A DNA stretch of 64,000 nt from Cupriavidus sp. WKF15 (GTDB taxonomy: Bacteria; Pseudomonadota; Gammaproteobacteria; Burkholderiales; Burkholderiaceae): positions 2,666,001 through 2,730,000 of the forward strand of contig NZ_CP119572.1 of assembly GCF_029278605.1 (NCBI RefSeq), written 5' to 3'. Below are positions 30,000 to 38,604 of the stretch, piece by piece. Below the pieces are notes generated by a model. It was given only the letters and a program-made list of their open reading frames with translations, did not search any database and was not told the DNA's origin. The translations under genes and the position numbers were made by a program. Positions within the stretch are counted from its first letter, which is position 1; each line of letters begins with the position of its first letter.

Positions 30000-31070
30000 A
30001 TGGCGCGCTCGCCAAATCTTTTTTCCCCAATGAAGATACTCAAGATCCTCGGATCAATTCTTGTTTTCTTACTCGTTGCAGGCGCAATTAGCTTAGTCTA
30101 CTGGCTTTCATGGAACGGTGATTTGCCTTATCCGAAAGGCGTTACAGAACTATCCGAAAGGGGGCAGTTCGGCGATAGCTTTGGTGCGGTTAATGCCCTC
30201 GTTTCATCCTTAGCGTTTCTCGGTGTCTTCCTTACGGTGTGGATACAAGGGCGTCAGATCTCTCAGCAAGCAAAAGAATTGCAGCGACAAGCCCAACGCG
30301 ATAGCGAGAATCAAGAGCGAAACGAAATTGATCAATACGAGCGTTTGCTCTTCCGTCTACTAGGCTTTTACCTTGAAGCCGTGGAAGGAGTGCGTATTGT
30401 GAGGAAGGGAAAGGAGTATGTAGGCCGGGATGCTATTAGCCGATCCCTCCAACTCATGCAAGAAACCCTGAAACAGCGAAAGATCCATTTCCTGCCGGCG
30501 GAAGCCCTTGATCGCATAAAGAACGGCACCGCGACAGCGGAGCAATTATGGCTTCTCGATTATCTTTCAATGGAAACATTTCGGGTTGTTCAATATACCA
30601 TTGGATATCAGCGTCGGTTAGTATCTACATTACTGTCTCTTTTGCGACATCTTGAAAATCGATGCCCCCAGCACGCCGAGATCCGCGCGTATCGCTCCTT
30701 GGTTTGCTCGCAGATAACCCATGTCGAAGTGCAATATATTTTTAATATTGCTTTGGTTTACGCGAACGAGGCGGAACTCAGAGACTTGCTCCATAGATGC
30801 GGACTTTTTCATCAAGATTCCTCGCCTTATAATTTTCGGTTTCACAAATTTCTGTACGAGAAATATTGGGGCAAGACGGTCGGAGACAAAGAACTGGCCA
30901 GACATCTTCCTCTGAACACGAAGGAGATGGCAGAAATCCGTAGCAAGATGGATGAGCCTGTCCACGCTTCTTTGCTACGAAAGTACAAGATCAGCGAGCC
31001 ATACCGCCCGGAAACGTCGGCGGAAAGAACGGAAACTGCTCCGGCTACCGAGTTCGAGCGAGCTGTATGA
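30000..31070 (+). CDS. putAbiC-like phage abortive infection protein
   Basis: 356 aa. An N-terminal membrane segment (ILKILGSILVFLLVAGAISL) is followed by FGDSFGAVNALVSSLAFLGV, a second hydrophobic stretch (about residues 60-80). A Gln-rich coiled coil (QQAKELQRQAQRDSENQER) and a large helical cytoplasmic domain (FRLLGFYLEAVEGV, HFEN-like tail) complete it. This order matches the putative AbiC family, found in defence loci and thought to act on phage infection. The codon use is visibly more AT-rich than the neighbours, a sign of transfer. The start may instead be the ATG at 30030; neither has a good ribosome site. Confidence 0.75.
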   Translation: MARSPNLFSPMKILKILGSILVFLLVAGAISLVYWLSWNGDLPYPKGVTELSERGQFGDSFGAVNALVSSLAFLGVFLTVWIQGRQISQQAKELQRQAQRDSENQERNEIDQYERLLFRLLGFYLEAVEGVRIVRKGKEYVGRDAISRSLQLMQETLKQRKIHFLPAEALDRIKNGTATAEQLWLLDYLSMETFRVVQYTIGYQRRLVSTLLSLLRHLENRCPQHAEIRAYRSLVCSQITHVEVQYIFNIALVYANEAELRDLLHRCGLFHQDSSPYNFRFHKFLYEKYWGKTVGDKELARHLPLNTKEMAEIRSKMDEPVHASLLRKYKISEPYRPETSAERTETAPATEFERAV

Positions 31071-31299
31071 CCGGATTGGGTCGGTAGTCGCCTCTGGTGC
31101 CGGCAAGCACCTGCCGGGTGGACCGAGGGCCGACACCGGCCACGAGCAGCCATTTCCCGTTTTGCTCGCCAAGGGCCGCTCTCCGCCCATGACAAAGTCC
31201 GTGCCTGGCGCCCCCACCAGAGCGGGGTTTAATCGCCGCCTTAGTTGTCGATTAGCAAGGTGGAGAAATCTCGCTCCAAACGCCAGGTGGAACTTAAGT

Positions 31300-32136
31300 A
31301 TGCTGACGAAGGAAAAACTGAGGAGTTGCTTTGCCGTCGCGCTCTTGGCGACATCGCTTACCGCGTGTGGCATCAAGACTGGCGGCGCTGTCCCCGGCGG
31401 TCCTGCTGGCGAATCCGCCAAGCTGATAGGCATCTGGAAAATGAGCCCCCTGGCCGGAGGAATCGCGAATGTCGTTGAGTTCACCTCCGATGGCGAGAGT
31501 CGGCTCTACCCGTACAACTGCATCACAAGAGACCGTGAGGCGCCTGAAGCCGGGCGCTACGCGGTTGATCCGAGTCGTCGAACGATTCGGATTGCGGAGG
31601 ACGGGGGCTCTCAAACACTGAAGATCATATTCGTCAGTGATGCGTTTCTGCTTCTTACGCAGGACGTCGGCGGTGAGAATCTCACTTTTCAATATGAGAA
31701 AGGCTCGGACCTCGTACCCTTATGTGGTCCGGACGATCGCTGGGAGAAGGAACGACGCAAGCGGGTGCCTTATGCCTCCTCGGATTTCGTTCCAAATCCA
31801 ACGATTCCGCCCCACCCCGATATGGAGAGATACGTCGGCCGATGGGCCAACGAAAAGGGCCAGGTTCAGATCGAAGTTCAGCGTGTATCTGACGGCAGCT
31901 ATCAACTGAAACTTGCGAACGATAACTGGACGTATCTCTACAATTCCGTGCATTGGAAAGACGACGAGCTGCACTTCACAAGCTTCGCCTACGCCAACCG
32001 GAGTGACCTGTTCGGCCACCCATTTCACAAGAGCTCGAATAAGGGCTTCCTTGTGCCGTTGCCAGACGGTCGTTCGATAAAGTTCGCTTTCTTCATCGGC
32101 GGCAAAAAATATGATTTTGTTTATTTTCGAAAATGA
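31300..32136 (+). CDS. Lipoprotein of unknown function
   Basis: 278 aa starting MLTKEKLRSC with GGTGGA 8 nt upstream. The signal ends in the lipobox LTAC (ATSLTACGIKTGG). The mature part appears to contain two related beta-barrel halves: IGIWKMSPL...VEFTSDGESRLYPYNC and YVGRWANEKGQVQIEVQR...YQLKLANDNWTYLY. These are lipocalin- or META-like small barrels that begin with a conserved G.W. It would be anchored in the outer or inner membrane. The frame is open far upstream, but that part has no protein character. No partner is evident. Confidence 0.7.
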   Translation: MLTKEKLRSCFAVALLATSLTACGIKTGGAVPGGPAGESAKLIGIWKMSPLAGGIANVVEFTSDGESRLYPYNCITRDREAPEAGRYAVDPSRRTIRIAEDGGSQTLKIIFVSDAFLLLTQDVGGENLTFQYEKGSDLVPLCGPDDRWEKERRKRVPYASSDFVPNPTIPPHPDMERYVGRWANEKGQVQIEVQRVSDGSYQLKLANDNWTYLYNSVHWKDDELHFTSFAYANRSDLFGHPFHKSSNKGFLVPLPDGRSIKFAFFIGGKKYDFVYFRK

Positions 32137-32354
32137 GCATTCGATGTGACCATCTCGTGCCAGTTAGTACAACCGCCACAACGCGATGCTCAAGCCTCAC
32201 TGTGCAAGACGCTTGACTAACGGTGAATCGACCGCCTTCGCGCAGTACAGGCGCGCGCTCTGAGAGTCCGGCGCTCAGTTCAACCGGAGCCTTCCTTTAG
32301 ATTCCGCGATCGGCCAACATATAGTGCACGGCGCAATACCGAATATGTAACAAC

Positions 32355-32917
32355 ATGACGAAACGAGCCACCACGGGAGCCGCAGTCTGTTTTGCTTTCC
32401 TGACGTCGGCCAGTGCCGCAACACACAGGACAGCATCCATTACGAGTCCCCATGGGAGTTGGTCGGCGCGGCTCTGATTCGACCCAGAGCGGTGGAGAAG
32501 ATCCTGGTCGATACCGGAAACCACTGTGCGACGCTAAGACCAACCATAGCACCCCTCGCGGCTGAGGCGGTAGAGGGCTGGCAGTCGCGAAATGGCCTGT
32601 ATCTTCTCCGCTCCGCGCACTACCGCAAGGATCTCCAGAACGCGATTGAAGCCAGGCCCGACTCGGGGCAAGCCCGCGGGCTACAGCGGCTCGTTGGCCC
32701 TGAGGTCGATGCGATTGTGCAGTCCCTTGCGGACAGGACGGTGGGCGGTTTCAAGAAAGATCTCGAAGACAACCCGACCGCCAGCGAAGAGTTGTGCAGG
32801 GGGTATCTCGAAGGAGCGAAGGATGGAAAGCTGGATTTGAAGATTCGTGACCCAGAGGTAGCCCAGTTTCTCGACAAAGTTTCGGTGGAGCCCAGGACAC
32901 CGACCGAGCAACGCTGA
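32355..32917 (+). pseudogene. Frameshifted exported protein
   Basis: ATG at 32355 begins a clear signal peptide (TTGAAVCFAFLTSASA) that runs out of frame to a stop about 40 codons on. In the next frame the sequence RNTQDSIHYESPWELVGAAL continues without a start and reads through to a stop at 32917 (RTPTEQR). Joining the two near 32,415 restores a single exported protein of about 187 aa with a helical C-terminal domain (FKKDLEDNPTASEELCRGYL). A single-base indel is the simplest explanation. The family is not recognised. Confidence 0.6.
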
Positions 32918-33242
32918 CAAGACGGCCTCCAGATTTCACGTCCCCCTTTGCCTGGCTCTTCTGCCCTGGGGGCCACGGAGGCTCAAAACCCGCACGCAGT
33001 GGGCCCGCCATCAGTCATCCACTGAGGCATCCATCGACGCCCGCTATGGGTGGCCGGTAGGTGCCCTTCCCCGGAAGTTTTCGAAGAATCATGATTTTGC
33101 GAGAGCTGCCCAGCAGCGACGCCCGCCATCCCGTCATCCGGCTGGGCCGACCGGGCACCGCCGATACCTCCCGCGAGACGACGAAATGCTGTGGGCGTCT
33201 ATCGCTGTATACCGACGGCCGGCGCCCTAGGCTCGGACACGT

Positions 33243-33266
33243 GACGGTATTTCTGACGGTATACTT
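33243..33266. repeat. Tandem 12-mers matching the left edge
   Basis: GACGGTATTTCT (33243-33254) is followed directly by GACGGTATACTT (33255-33266). The second is identical to positions 40-51, and the tandem arrangement is the same as at 28-51. These are candidate integrase-binding or attachment sequences bounding the accessory block. Confidence 0.45.
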
Positions 33267-33441
33267 GTACCCTCCTGAAACCACCCCCTTGCTGGGCAAG
33301 GCTTTGCGGGCCAATTCCACCTAATTGCCAGGTACGTGGAAAGAATGCTGTCGGCGCCAAAGGAAAACCTCTCCGCCTGATTCAGGCAGCGCATTGGCGC
33401 ATCAGGGCATTCAGCCTTACGCGACAACTTGCCATGCCATA

Positions 33442-33469
33442 AACCGCCCGCGCCTGCGCGGGCGGTTTT
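33442..33469. terminator. Strong GC hairpin terminator
   Basis: AACCGCCCGCGC and GCGCGGGCGGTT form a perfect 12-bp stem followed by TT. It is probably the terminator of a chromosomal gene whose body has been lost or displaced by the island. Confidence 0.75.
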
Positions 33470-33709
33470 GCTTCGCGTGGTCATGGACGGCAATCGTCTT
33501 TCCGCGCGCCCCCTCTAGTCTTCGCTGTTGTCCGCGCCAACCGTCTCCCGCACCTTCCGCGCCAGAATCCAGCCAGAAAGTGTATGAACCGCCGCTTTTG
33601 CACCAAAAAGTGCACGATTATTGGCACAAATATTGCTCTTGCCGCAACCAGTCAGGGCGCACGACCGCTACCAGGGCGCCTGCGAAAACAATGAACAGGG
33701 GGAAGAGAA

Positions 33710-34762
33710 TTGGCAAGCGCAGATCGCATCGTTGAACTGTCCCACCATGTCGGCCGCGTCGCGGACCGGAAAATCTCGGGCATTGCGGAAATCAACCGCG
33801 AGACAAAGTTCCTCGCGCTGAATGCGCTGATCGAAGCCGCTCGCGCGGGCGATGCCGGACGCGGCTTCAGCGTGGTGGCAAGCCAGGTAAAGCAGGTATC
33901 CGAGCGCATTTCGGCCATCACCGGGGAACTCACCAGCGAACTTGCCGGGTCCATCTCCGAACTCACGCAGCTCGGCGACGCGATGATCGGGCAGATGCGC
34001 GACCACCAGGGCCAGCGCTTCGCCGACATGGCGCTGAACATGATCGAACTGATCGACCGCAACCTGTATGAGCGTTCGTGCGACGTGCGCTGGTGGGCCA
34101 CCGACGCGGCCATCGTCGCCGCCGCGGCGCAGGGCGAGGCATCTGCCTGCGCCTGGGCCAGCAAGCGGCTCGGCATCATCCTGGACAGCTATACGGTCTA
34201 CCTCGACCTGTGGGTCATCGATGCGCACGGCCGCGTGATCGCGAATGGCCGCCCTGGCACCTACGGCAGCGTGGCCGGGCGCATGGTGTCGGGCGTGGAC
34301 TGGTTCCGCCGCGCCATGGGTACCGCGTCGGGCCAGGACTATATCGCCCACGACATTGCCGTGTCGCGCTTCCTGAACCAGGCAGAAGTGGCAACCTACG
34401 CCACCGCGATCCGCGCCGGCGGCAAAGCCGATGGCGAGCCGATCGGGGTGCTGGCCATCTTCTTCGACTGGGCGCCGCAAGCCGCCGCGGTGGTCAGGAA
34501 TGTGCGGCTGTCCGAGGAAGAATGGCGGGGCACGCGTTGCCTGCTGCTCGATTCCGGACGGCGCGTGATTGCGGCGTCCGACGGCGCCGGCGTGCTGGAC
34601 GAAGTATTCCCGCTGCAGGACGGCAACGCCCCCTCAGGCTTCTACACGGACAATGCCGGCCGGCTGGTTGCCTTCGCCCGCACGCCGGGCTACGAAACCT
34701 ACCCCGGCATGGGATGGTATGGCGTGATCGTTCACGACCCCCGGCAAACCGCCCGCCAATAA
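33710..34762 (+). CDS. Soluble methyl-accepting chemotaxis-type receptor
   Basis: 350 aa starting at TTG with the strong ribosome site GGGGGAA. The N-terminal part carries the MCP signalling hairpin tip ([20 protein letters not shown] ... [16 protein letters not shown], residues about 25-65). It is followed by a long helical region and then a PAS/Cache-like sensory domain (about residues 130-345; [37 protein letters not shown]). There is no transmembrane segment. The domain order is the reverse of standard receptors, with sensing at the C-terminus. It presumably couples to CheA/CheW in the cytoplasm; no che genes are nearby. Confidence 0.85.
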   Translation: MASADRIVELSHHVGRVADRKISGIAEINRETKFLALNALIEAARAGDAGRGFSVVASQVKQVSERISAITGELTSELAGSISELTQLGDAMIGQMRDHQGQRFADMALNMIELIDRNLYERSCDVRWWATDAAIVAAAAQGEASACAWASKRLGIILDSYTVYLDLWVIDAHGRVIANGRPGTYGSVAGRMVSGVDWFRRAMGTASGQDYIAHDIAVSRFLNQAEVATYATAIRAGGKADGEPIGVLAIFFDWAPQAAAVVRNVRLSEEEWRGTRCLLLDSGRRVIAASDGAGVLDEVFPLQDGNAPSGFYTDNAGRLVAFARTPGYETYPGMGWYGVIVHDPRQTARQ

Positions 34763-35004
34763 CGTGCAGTAGCAGCTTTCCCGCGCGGTGCTTCAGACGC
34801 CGCGCAGAATCCCGGCCAGCGCGTGTGCTGGCGCGGGGACACTCCCGCCTTGCCTGCCTTGGCGTACAATATCCAGTTTGACGATGCGAGCCCCTGGCTG
34901 CCGCCCGATGGCCGGCCTGGCGCACACCCGCAGCAGTCCCCGCATGTTTGAGCCGCCGCCCGCCGGCTGACCGCTTATCCGCCCCTTATTGCCGCCCAGC
35001 AGCC

Positions 35005-36114
35005 ATGACAATCGCCCGTACCGAAGACATCATTGCCGACATCCGTGCCGGCCGCATGGTCATTCTCGTGGATGAAGAAGACCGCGAGAATGAAGGCGAC
35101 CTGGTCCTGGCTGCCGATTTCGTCACACCCGAAGCGATCAATTTCATGGCCAAGTATGGCCGCGGCCTGATCTGCCTGACATTGACAGCCGAACGCTGCC
35201 GCCAGCTGAACCTGCAGCCGATGGTCAGCCGCAACGGTACCCAGCACGGCACCAACTTCACGGTATCGATCGAAGCCGCCGAGGGCGTGACCACCGGCAT
35301 TTCCGCGGCAGACCGCGCCCGCACGGTGGAAGCCGCCGTCGCACGCGACGCCAAGCCGTCCGACCTGGTGCAGCCGGGGCACATCTTCCCGCTGACCGCG
35401 CAGCCCGGCGGCGTGCTGATCCGCGCCGGCCACACCGAAGCCGGTTGCGACCTCGGCGCCCTGGCCGGCCTGACGCCGGCTGCCGTGATCTGCGAGATCA
35501 TGAAGGACGACGGCACCATGGCGCGCCTGCCCGACCTGATCGAATTCGCGCGGGAACACGACCTGAAGATCGGCACCATTGCCGACCTGATCCACTACCG
35601 CAGCCGCACCGAGAGCATCGTCGAGCGCGTGGGCGAGCGGTCGATGGAAACCCCGTACGGCACCTTCCACAGCATCGCCTACCGCGACAAGCCCACCGGC
35701 CATGCCCACCTGGCGCTGGTCAAGGGCACGCCCACGGTGGACAAGGAAACGCTGGTGCGCGTGCATGAGCCCCTGTCGGTGCTCGACCTGCTGGAAGTGT
35801 CCCGCACCACCCATTCGTGGAGCATGCCGGCAGCGCTCGAAGCCATCGCCCAGGCCGAAAGCGGCGTAATGGTGCTGCTCAACTGCGGCGACTCGTCCGA
35901 ACAGCTCTTCACCCAGTTCACCGCGCTGGACGAACCCCAAAGCCGCCCGCGCCGCAAGCCGGACCTGCGCACCTACGGCATGGGCGCGCAGATCCTGAAG
36001 GATGTGGGCGTGGGCAAGATGCGCGTGCTGGCGGCCCGGCAGCGCATGCCCAGCATGACCGGCTACGACCTGGAAGTGACCGGCTACCAGCCCATGAACG
36101 GGCAGGCCGACTGA
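35005..36114 (+). CDS. ribBA: 3,4-dihydroxy-2-butanone 4-phosphate synthase with degenerate GTP cyclohydrolase II domain
   Basis: 369 aa from MTIARTEDI. The RibB half (residues 1-200) has the catalytic [11 protein letters not shown] and GTNFTVSI segments and makes the four-carbon riboflavin precursor from ribulose 5-phosphate. The C-terminal half aligns by length with GTP cyclohydrolase II, but where the zinc-binding Cys cluster should be it reads [20 protein letters not shown]. No such Cys triad is present, so this half is probably not catalytic and another ribA would be needed. It is followed by ribH and nusB in the same direction. No FMN riboswitch was recognised upstream. Confidence 0.95.
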   Translation: MTIARTEDIIADIRAGRMVILVDEEDRENEGDLVLAADFVTPEAINFMAKYGRGLICLTLTAERCRQLNLQPMVSRNGTQHGTNFTVSIEAAEGVTTGISAADRARTVEAAVARDAKPSDLVQPGHIFPLTAQPGGVLIRAGHTEAGCDLGALAGLTPAAVICEIMKDDGTMARLPDLIEFAREHDLKIGTIADLIHYRSRTESIVERVGERSMETPYGTFHSIAYRDKPTGHAHLALVKGTPTVDKETLVRVHEPLSVLDLLEVSRTTHSWSMPAALEAIAQAESGVMVLLNCGDSSEQLFTQFTALDEPQSRPRRKPDLRTYGMGAQILKDVGVGKMRVLAARQRMPSMTGYDLEVTGYQPMNGQAD

Positions 36115-36178
36115 GACTGAATATCCTGGCGGCCGCGCCCGGTCGTGGCCGCCCCCCCGAACTCTGGAGAACTGAACA

Positions 36179-36685
36179 ATGGATCACGGCTTCTACCCCA
36201 GCAACCTCGACGGTGAAGGCCTGCGTATCGGCATCGTGCAGGCCCGCTTCAACGAGCCGGTCTGCGCCGAGCTGCTCGAAGCCTGCGTGGCCGAGCTGGA
36301 AAAGCTCGGTGTCGAAGGCGAAGACACCCTGGTGGTGACCGTGCCGGGCGCGCTGGAAGTGCCGCTGGCACTGCAGAAGATGGCCGAAAGCGGCCAGTTC
36401 GACGCACTGGTGGCGCTGGGCGCCGTGGTGCGCGGCGAAACCTACCATTTCGAGCTGGTCTCGAACGAGTCCGGCGCCGGCATCACCCGCGTTGGCCTGG
36501 ACTTCAACGTGCCCATCGCCAACGGCATCCTGACCGTCGACACGGACGAGCAGGCCCATGCCCGCACGCGCGAGAAGGGCCGCGACTGCGCCCGCGCCGC
36601 CGTGGAAATGGCCAACCTGGTGGTTGCCCTGGATTCGCTGCGCGAGCACAACGGCGACGATGAAGACGAGAACGACGATGAGTGA
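36179..36685 (+). CDS. ribH: 6,7-dimethyl-8-ribityllumazine synthase
   Basis: 168 aa, the usual size. It condenses the ribityl-aminouracil intermediate with the RibB product to give lumazine, the penultimate step of riboflavin synthesis. Visible family segments are [33 protein letters not shown] and [16 protein letters not shown], the last containing the substrate-contacting region and its conserved His. The acidic tail ([11 protein letters not shown]) overlaps the start of nusB by 8 bp, so the two are translationally coupled. It lies 64 bp after ribBA. Confidence 0.97.
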   Translation: MDHGFYPSNLDGEGLRIGIVQARFNEPVCAELLEACVAELEKLGVEGEDTLVVTVPGALEVPLALQKMAESGQFDALVALGAVVRGETYHFELVSNESGAGITRVGLDFNVPIANGILTVDTDEQAHARTREKGRDCARAAVEMANLVVALDSLREHNGDDEDENDDE

Positions 36686-37181
36686 CACGCCTGAAACCGG
36701 CAAGCCGGCGGCCGGCGCCAAGCCCGCCGCCCGCACCGAAGCCAAGGCCCCGCCCAAGAGCGCGCGCCGCCGCTCGCGCGAGCTGGCCCTGCAGGGCCTC
36801 TACCAGTGGCTGCTGAACCGCAACGACATCGGCGCGATCCAGGCTCACCTGCACGACGCACAGGGCTTCAACAAGGCCGACGGCGAGCATTTCGACGCGC
36901 TGCTGAATGGCGCCGTGCGCGAAGAGGCCCGCCTGACCGCGGCCTTCGAGCCGTTCCTGGACCGCACGGTCAATGAACTGTCGCCGGTGGAACGTGCCGC
37001 CCTGCTGGTGGGCAGCTATGAGCTCGTGCATTGCGTCGACATCCCCTACAAGGTCGTGATCAACGAAGCCGTTGAACTGACCAAGACCTTTGGCGGCGTC
37101 GAGGGCTACAAGTACGTGAACGGCGTACTGGACAAGCTCGCCGCCCAGGTGCGCTCGGCCGAGGTCGCCGCGCGCCGCTGA
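36678..37181 (+). CDS. nusB: Transcription antitermination factor NusB
   Basis: 167 aa. After an Ala/Lys/Pro-rich N-terminal extension of about 30 residues, the NusB fold begins at [16 protein letters not shown]. It continues through [19 protein letters not shown] and [27 protein letters not shown] (cited in part). NusB pairs with NusE (S10) on boxA RNA to prevent premature termination in rRNA operons. The ATG lies inside the 3' end of ribH. The ribBA-ribH-nusB order is common in proteobacteria. A hairpin terminator follows. Confidence 0.97.
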   Translation: MSDTPETGKPAAGAKPAARTEAKAPPKSARRRSRELALQGLYQWLLNRNDIGAIQAHLHDAQGFNKADGEHFDALLNGAVREEARLTAAFEPFLDRTVNELSPVERAALLVGSYELVHCVDIPYKVVINEAVELTKTFGGVEGYKYVNGVLDKLAAQVRSAEVAARR

Positions 37182-37218
37182 AGCACCGGGCCCGCGGGCC
37201 CCGCCCTGCTTCGATACG

Positions 37219-37241
37219 ACACCCGCGCGAGCGGGTGTTTT
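37219..37241 (+). terminator. Terminator after nusB
   Basis: ACACCCGC-gcga-GCGGGTGT followed by TTT. It closes the riboflavin/nusB operon before the aminotransferase gene. Confidence 0.8.
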
Positions 37242-37286
37242 CACTTCCAATCATTGCCAGCCTGTAAAGGCACAGCCCAAACCGCC

Positions 37287-38468
37287 ATGGACCTGCAGCG
37301 CCTTGCCACCGCCTCCCGCCTCGCCAATATCGAAGCCTTCCACGTCATGGAGCTGGCCAAGCAGGCTAACGAGCTGGAACGCGCCGGCCGCCACATCATC
37401 CACATGGGAATCGGCGAGCCGGACTTCACCGCCGCCGAGCCGGTCGTGCGCGCGGCGGAAGCCGCCATGCGGCGCGGCGTCACGCAATACACCGGCGCGC
37501 TGGGCATCCACGCGCTGCGCGAGGCGATCGCCGGCTACTACAAGACGATGTACGGCCTGGAGATCCCGGCGCGGCGCGTGATCGTCACGGCCGGGGCCTC
37601 GGGCGCGCTGCTGCTGGCTTGCGCGGTGCTGGTGGAGATCGGGGCCGAGGTACTGATGCCGGACCCGAGCTACCCCTGCAACCGGCATTTCGTCGCGGCT
37701 TTCGATGGCGCGGCGCGCATGATCCCGAGCGGCCCCGCCGAGCGCTTCCAGCTGACGGCCGCGCAAGTCGAAACGCACTGGAACGAGCGCACGCGCGGCG
37801 TACTGCTGGCCTCGCCGTCAAACCCGACCGGCACCTCGATCCTGCCCGAAGAACTCGCGCGCATCCTGCAGGCGGTGCGCGCCCGCCAGGGCTTCGCCAT
37901 CCTCGACGAGATCTACCAGGGCCTGTCTTACGATGCGCCGCCGGTCTCGGCACTGAGCCTCGACGACAACGTCGTGACCGTCAACAGCTTCTCGAAGTAC
38001 TTCAACATGACCGGCTGGCGCCTGGGCTGGCTGGTGGTGCCGGACGCGCTGGTGCCCGATTTCGAGAAAGTGGCGCAGAACCTCTTTATCTGCGCATCGG
38101 CCGTGGCGCAGCATGCCGCGCTGGCCTGCTTCGAGCCGGACGCAATGGCCATCTATGACGAACGCAAGGCCGAATTCCGCCGCCGCCGCGACCTGATCGT
38201 GCCGGCGCTGGAATCGCTCGGCCTGCACGTGCCGGTCATGCCGGATGGCGCCTTCTATGTCTACGCGGATTGCCGTGGCGTGAACCACGCCGCCGCCGGC
38301 GATGCCGACAAGCTGACCCAGGCGATGCTGCACGATGCCGGCGTCGTCATGGTGCCCGGCCAGGATTTCGGGCCCCACACGGCGCGCGACTACATCCGGA
38401 TCTCCTACGCGACCTCGCGCCAGAACATCGAGCAAGCCATGGAGCGGCTGCAAAAGCTGTTCCGCTGA
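37287..38468 (+). CDS. PLP-dependent class I/II aminotransferase
   Basis: 393 aa from MDLQRLATASRL. The fold type I features are MGIGEPDF near residue 48, SPSNPTGT near residue 178, ILDEIYQGLSYD near residue 212 and the PLP-binding Lys in SFSKYFNMTGWRLGW near residue 237. The C-terminal RISYATS with its substrate-carboxylate Arg is present. The substrate cannot be told from sequence; relatives include alanine/aspartate and valine-pyruvate-type transaminases. The last codons form the first unit of an 8-bp tandem repeat. A bidirectional terminator separates it from the convergent transglycosylase gene. Confidence 0.92.
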   Translation: MDLQRLATASRLANIEAFHVMELAKQANELERAGRHIIHMGIGEPDFTAAEPVVRAAEAAMRRGVTQYTGALGIHALREAIAGYYKTMYGLEIPARRVIVTAGASGALLLACAVLVEIGAEVLMPDPSYPCNRHFVAAFDGAARMIPSGPAERFQLTAAQVETHWNERTRGVLLASPSNPTGTSILPEELARILQAVRARQGFAILDEIYQGLSYDAPPVSALSLDDNVVTVNSFSKYFNMTGWRLGWLVVPDALVPDFEKVAQNLFICASAVAQHAALACFEPDAMAIYDERKAEFRRRRDLIVPALESLGLHVPVMPDGAFYVYADCRGVNHAAAGDADKLTQAMLHDAGVVMVPGQDFGPHTARDYIRISYATSRQNIEQAMERLQKLFR

Positions 38469-38535
38469 TCCGCTGATCCGCTGTTCCGCTGTTCCGCTGT
38501 TCCGCTGTTCCGCTGTTCCGCTGTTCCGCTGTTCC
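38456..38535 (+). repeat. 8-bp tandem repeat (10 units)
   Basis: GCTG(T/A)TCC is repeated ten times without interruption: one GCTGTTCC, two GCTGATCC and seven GCTGTTCC. The array starts in the last codons of the aminotransferase gene, and the stop TGA is supplied by the first GCTGATCC unit. Such a short-unit array is prone to slippage and could vary in length between strains. Confidence 0.9.
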
Positions 38536-38556
38536 GCCGGGCTGCACAGGGAAAAG

Positions 38557-38583
38557 AAAAAAGCACCCCGCGGGGTGCTTTTT
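38557..38583. terminator. Bidirectional terminator
   Basis: A-run, AAGCACCCCG/CGGGGTGCTT stem, T-run. It sits between the convergent aminotransferase and transglycosylase genes and serves both. Confidence 0.85.
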
Positions 38584-38604
38584 CGTCTCGGCGCAAGACG
38601 CCGC

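Larger units (their letters stand above)
28..33266. mobile_element. Putative genomic island carrying the CDI locus
   Basis: This span holds a tyrosine recombinase near its left end, a truncated restriction gene, the CDI/two-partner-secretion operon with displaced modules, an abortive-infection-like gene and several broken small genes. It is bounded by two copies of the same paired 12-mer arrangement (28-51 and 33,243-33,266). Beyond the right copy the content becomes housekeeping. The boundaries are inferred from the repeats; no tRNA target or duplicated gene end was found, and the left boundary could lie outside the window. Confidence 0.35.
32918..33709. other. Intergenic region at the right island edge
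   Basis: No intact gene. It contains the paired 12-mers at 33,243-33,266 and a strong terminator at 33,442-33,469. A short open stretch (about 33,285-33,378, ending ARYVERMLSAPKENLSA) might be the 3' end of a disrupted gene, but it is too short to identify. Confidence 0.5.

Noticed and set aside
34763..35004. Possible FMN riboswitch upstream of ribBA
   Set aside because: None of the conserved RFN segments were found; only a possible -10 TACAAT at 34865-34870 is visible.
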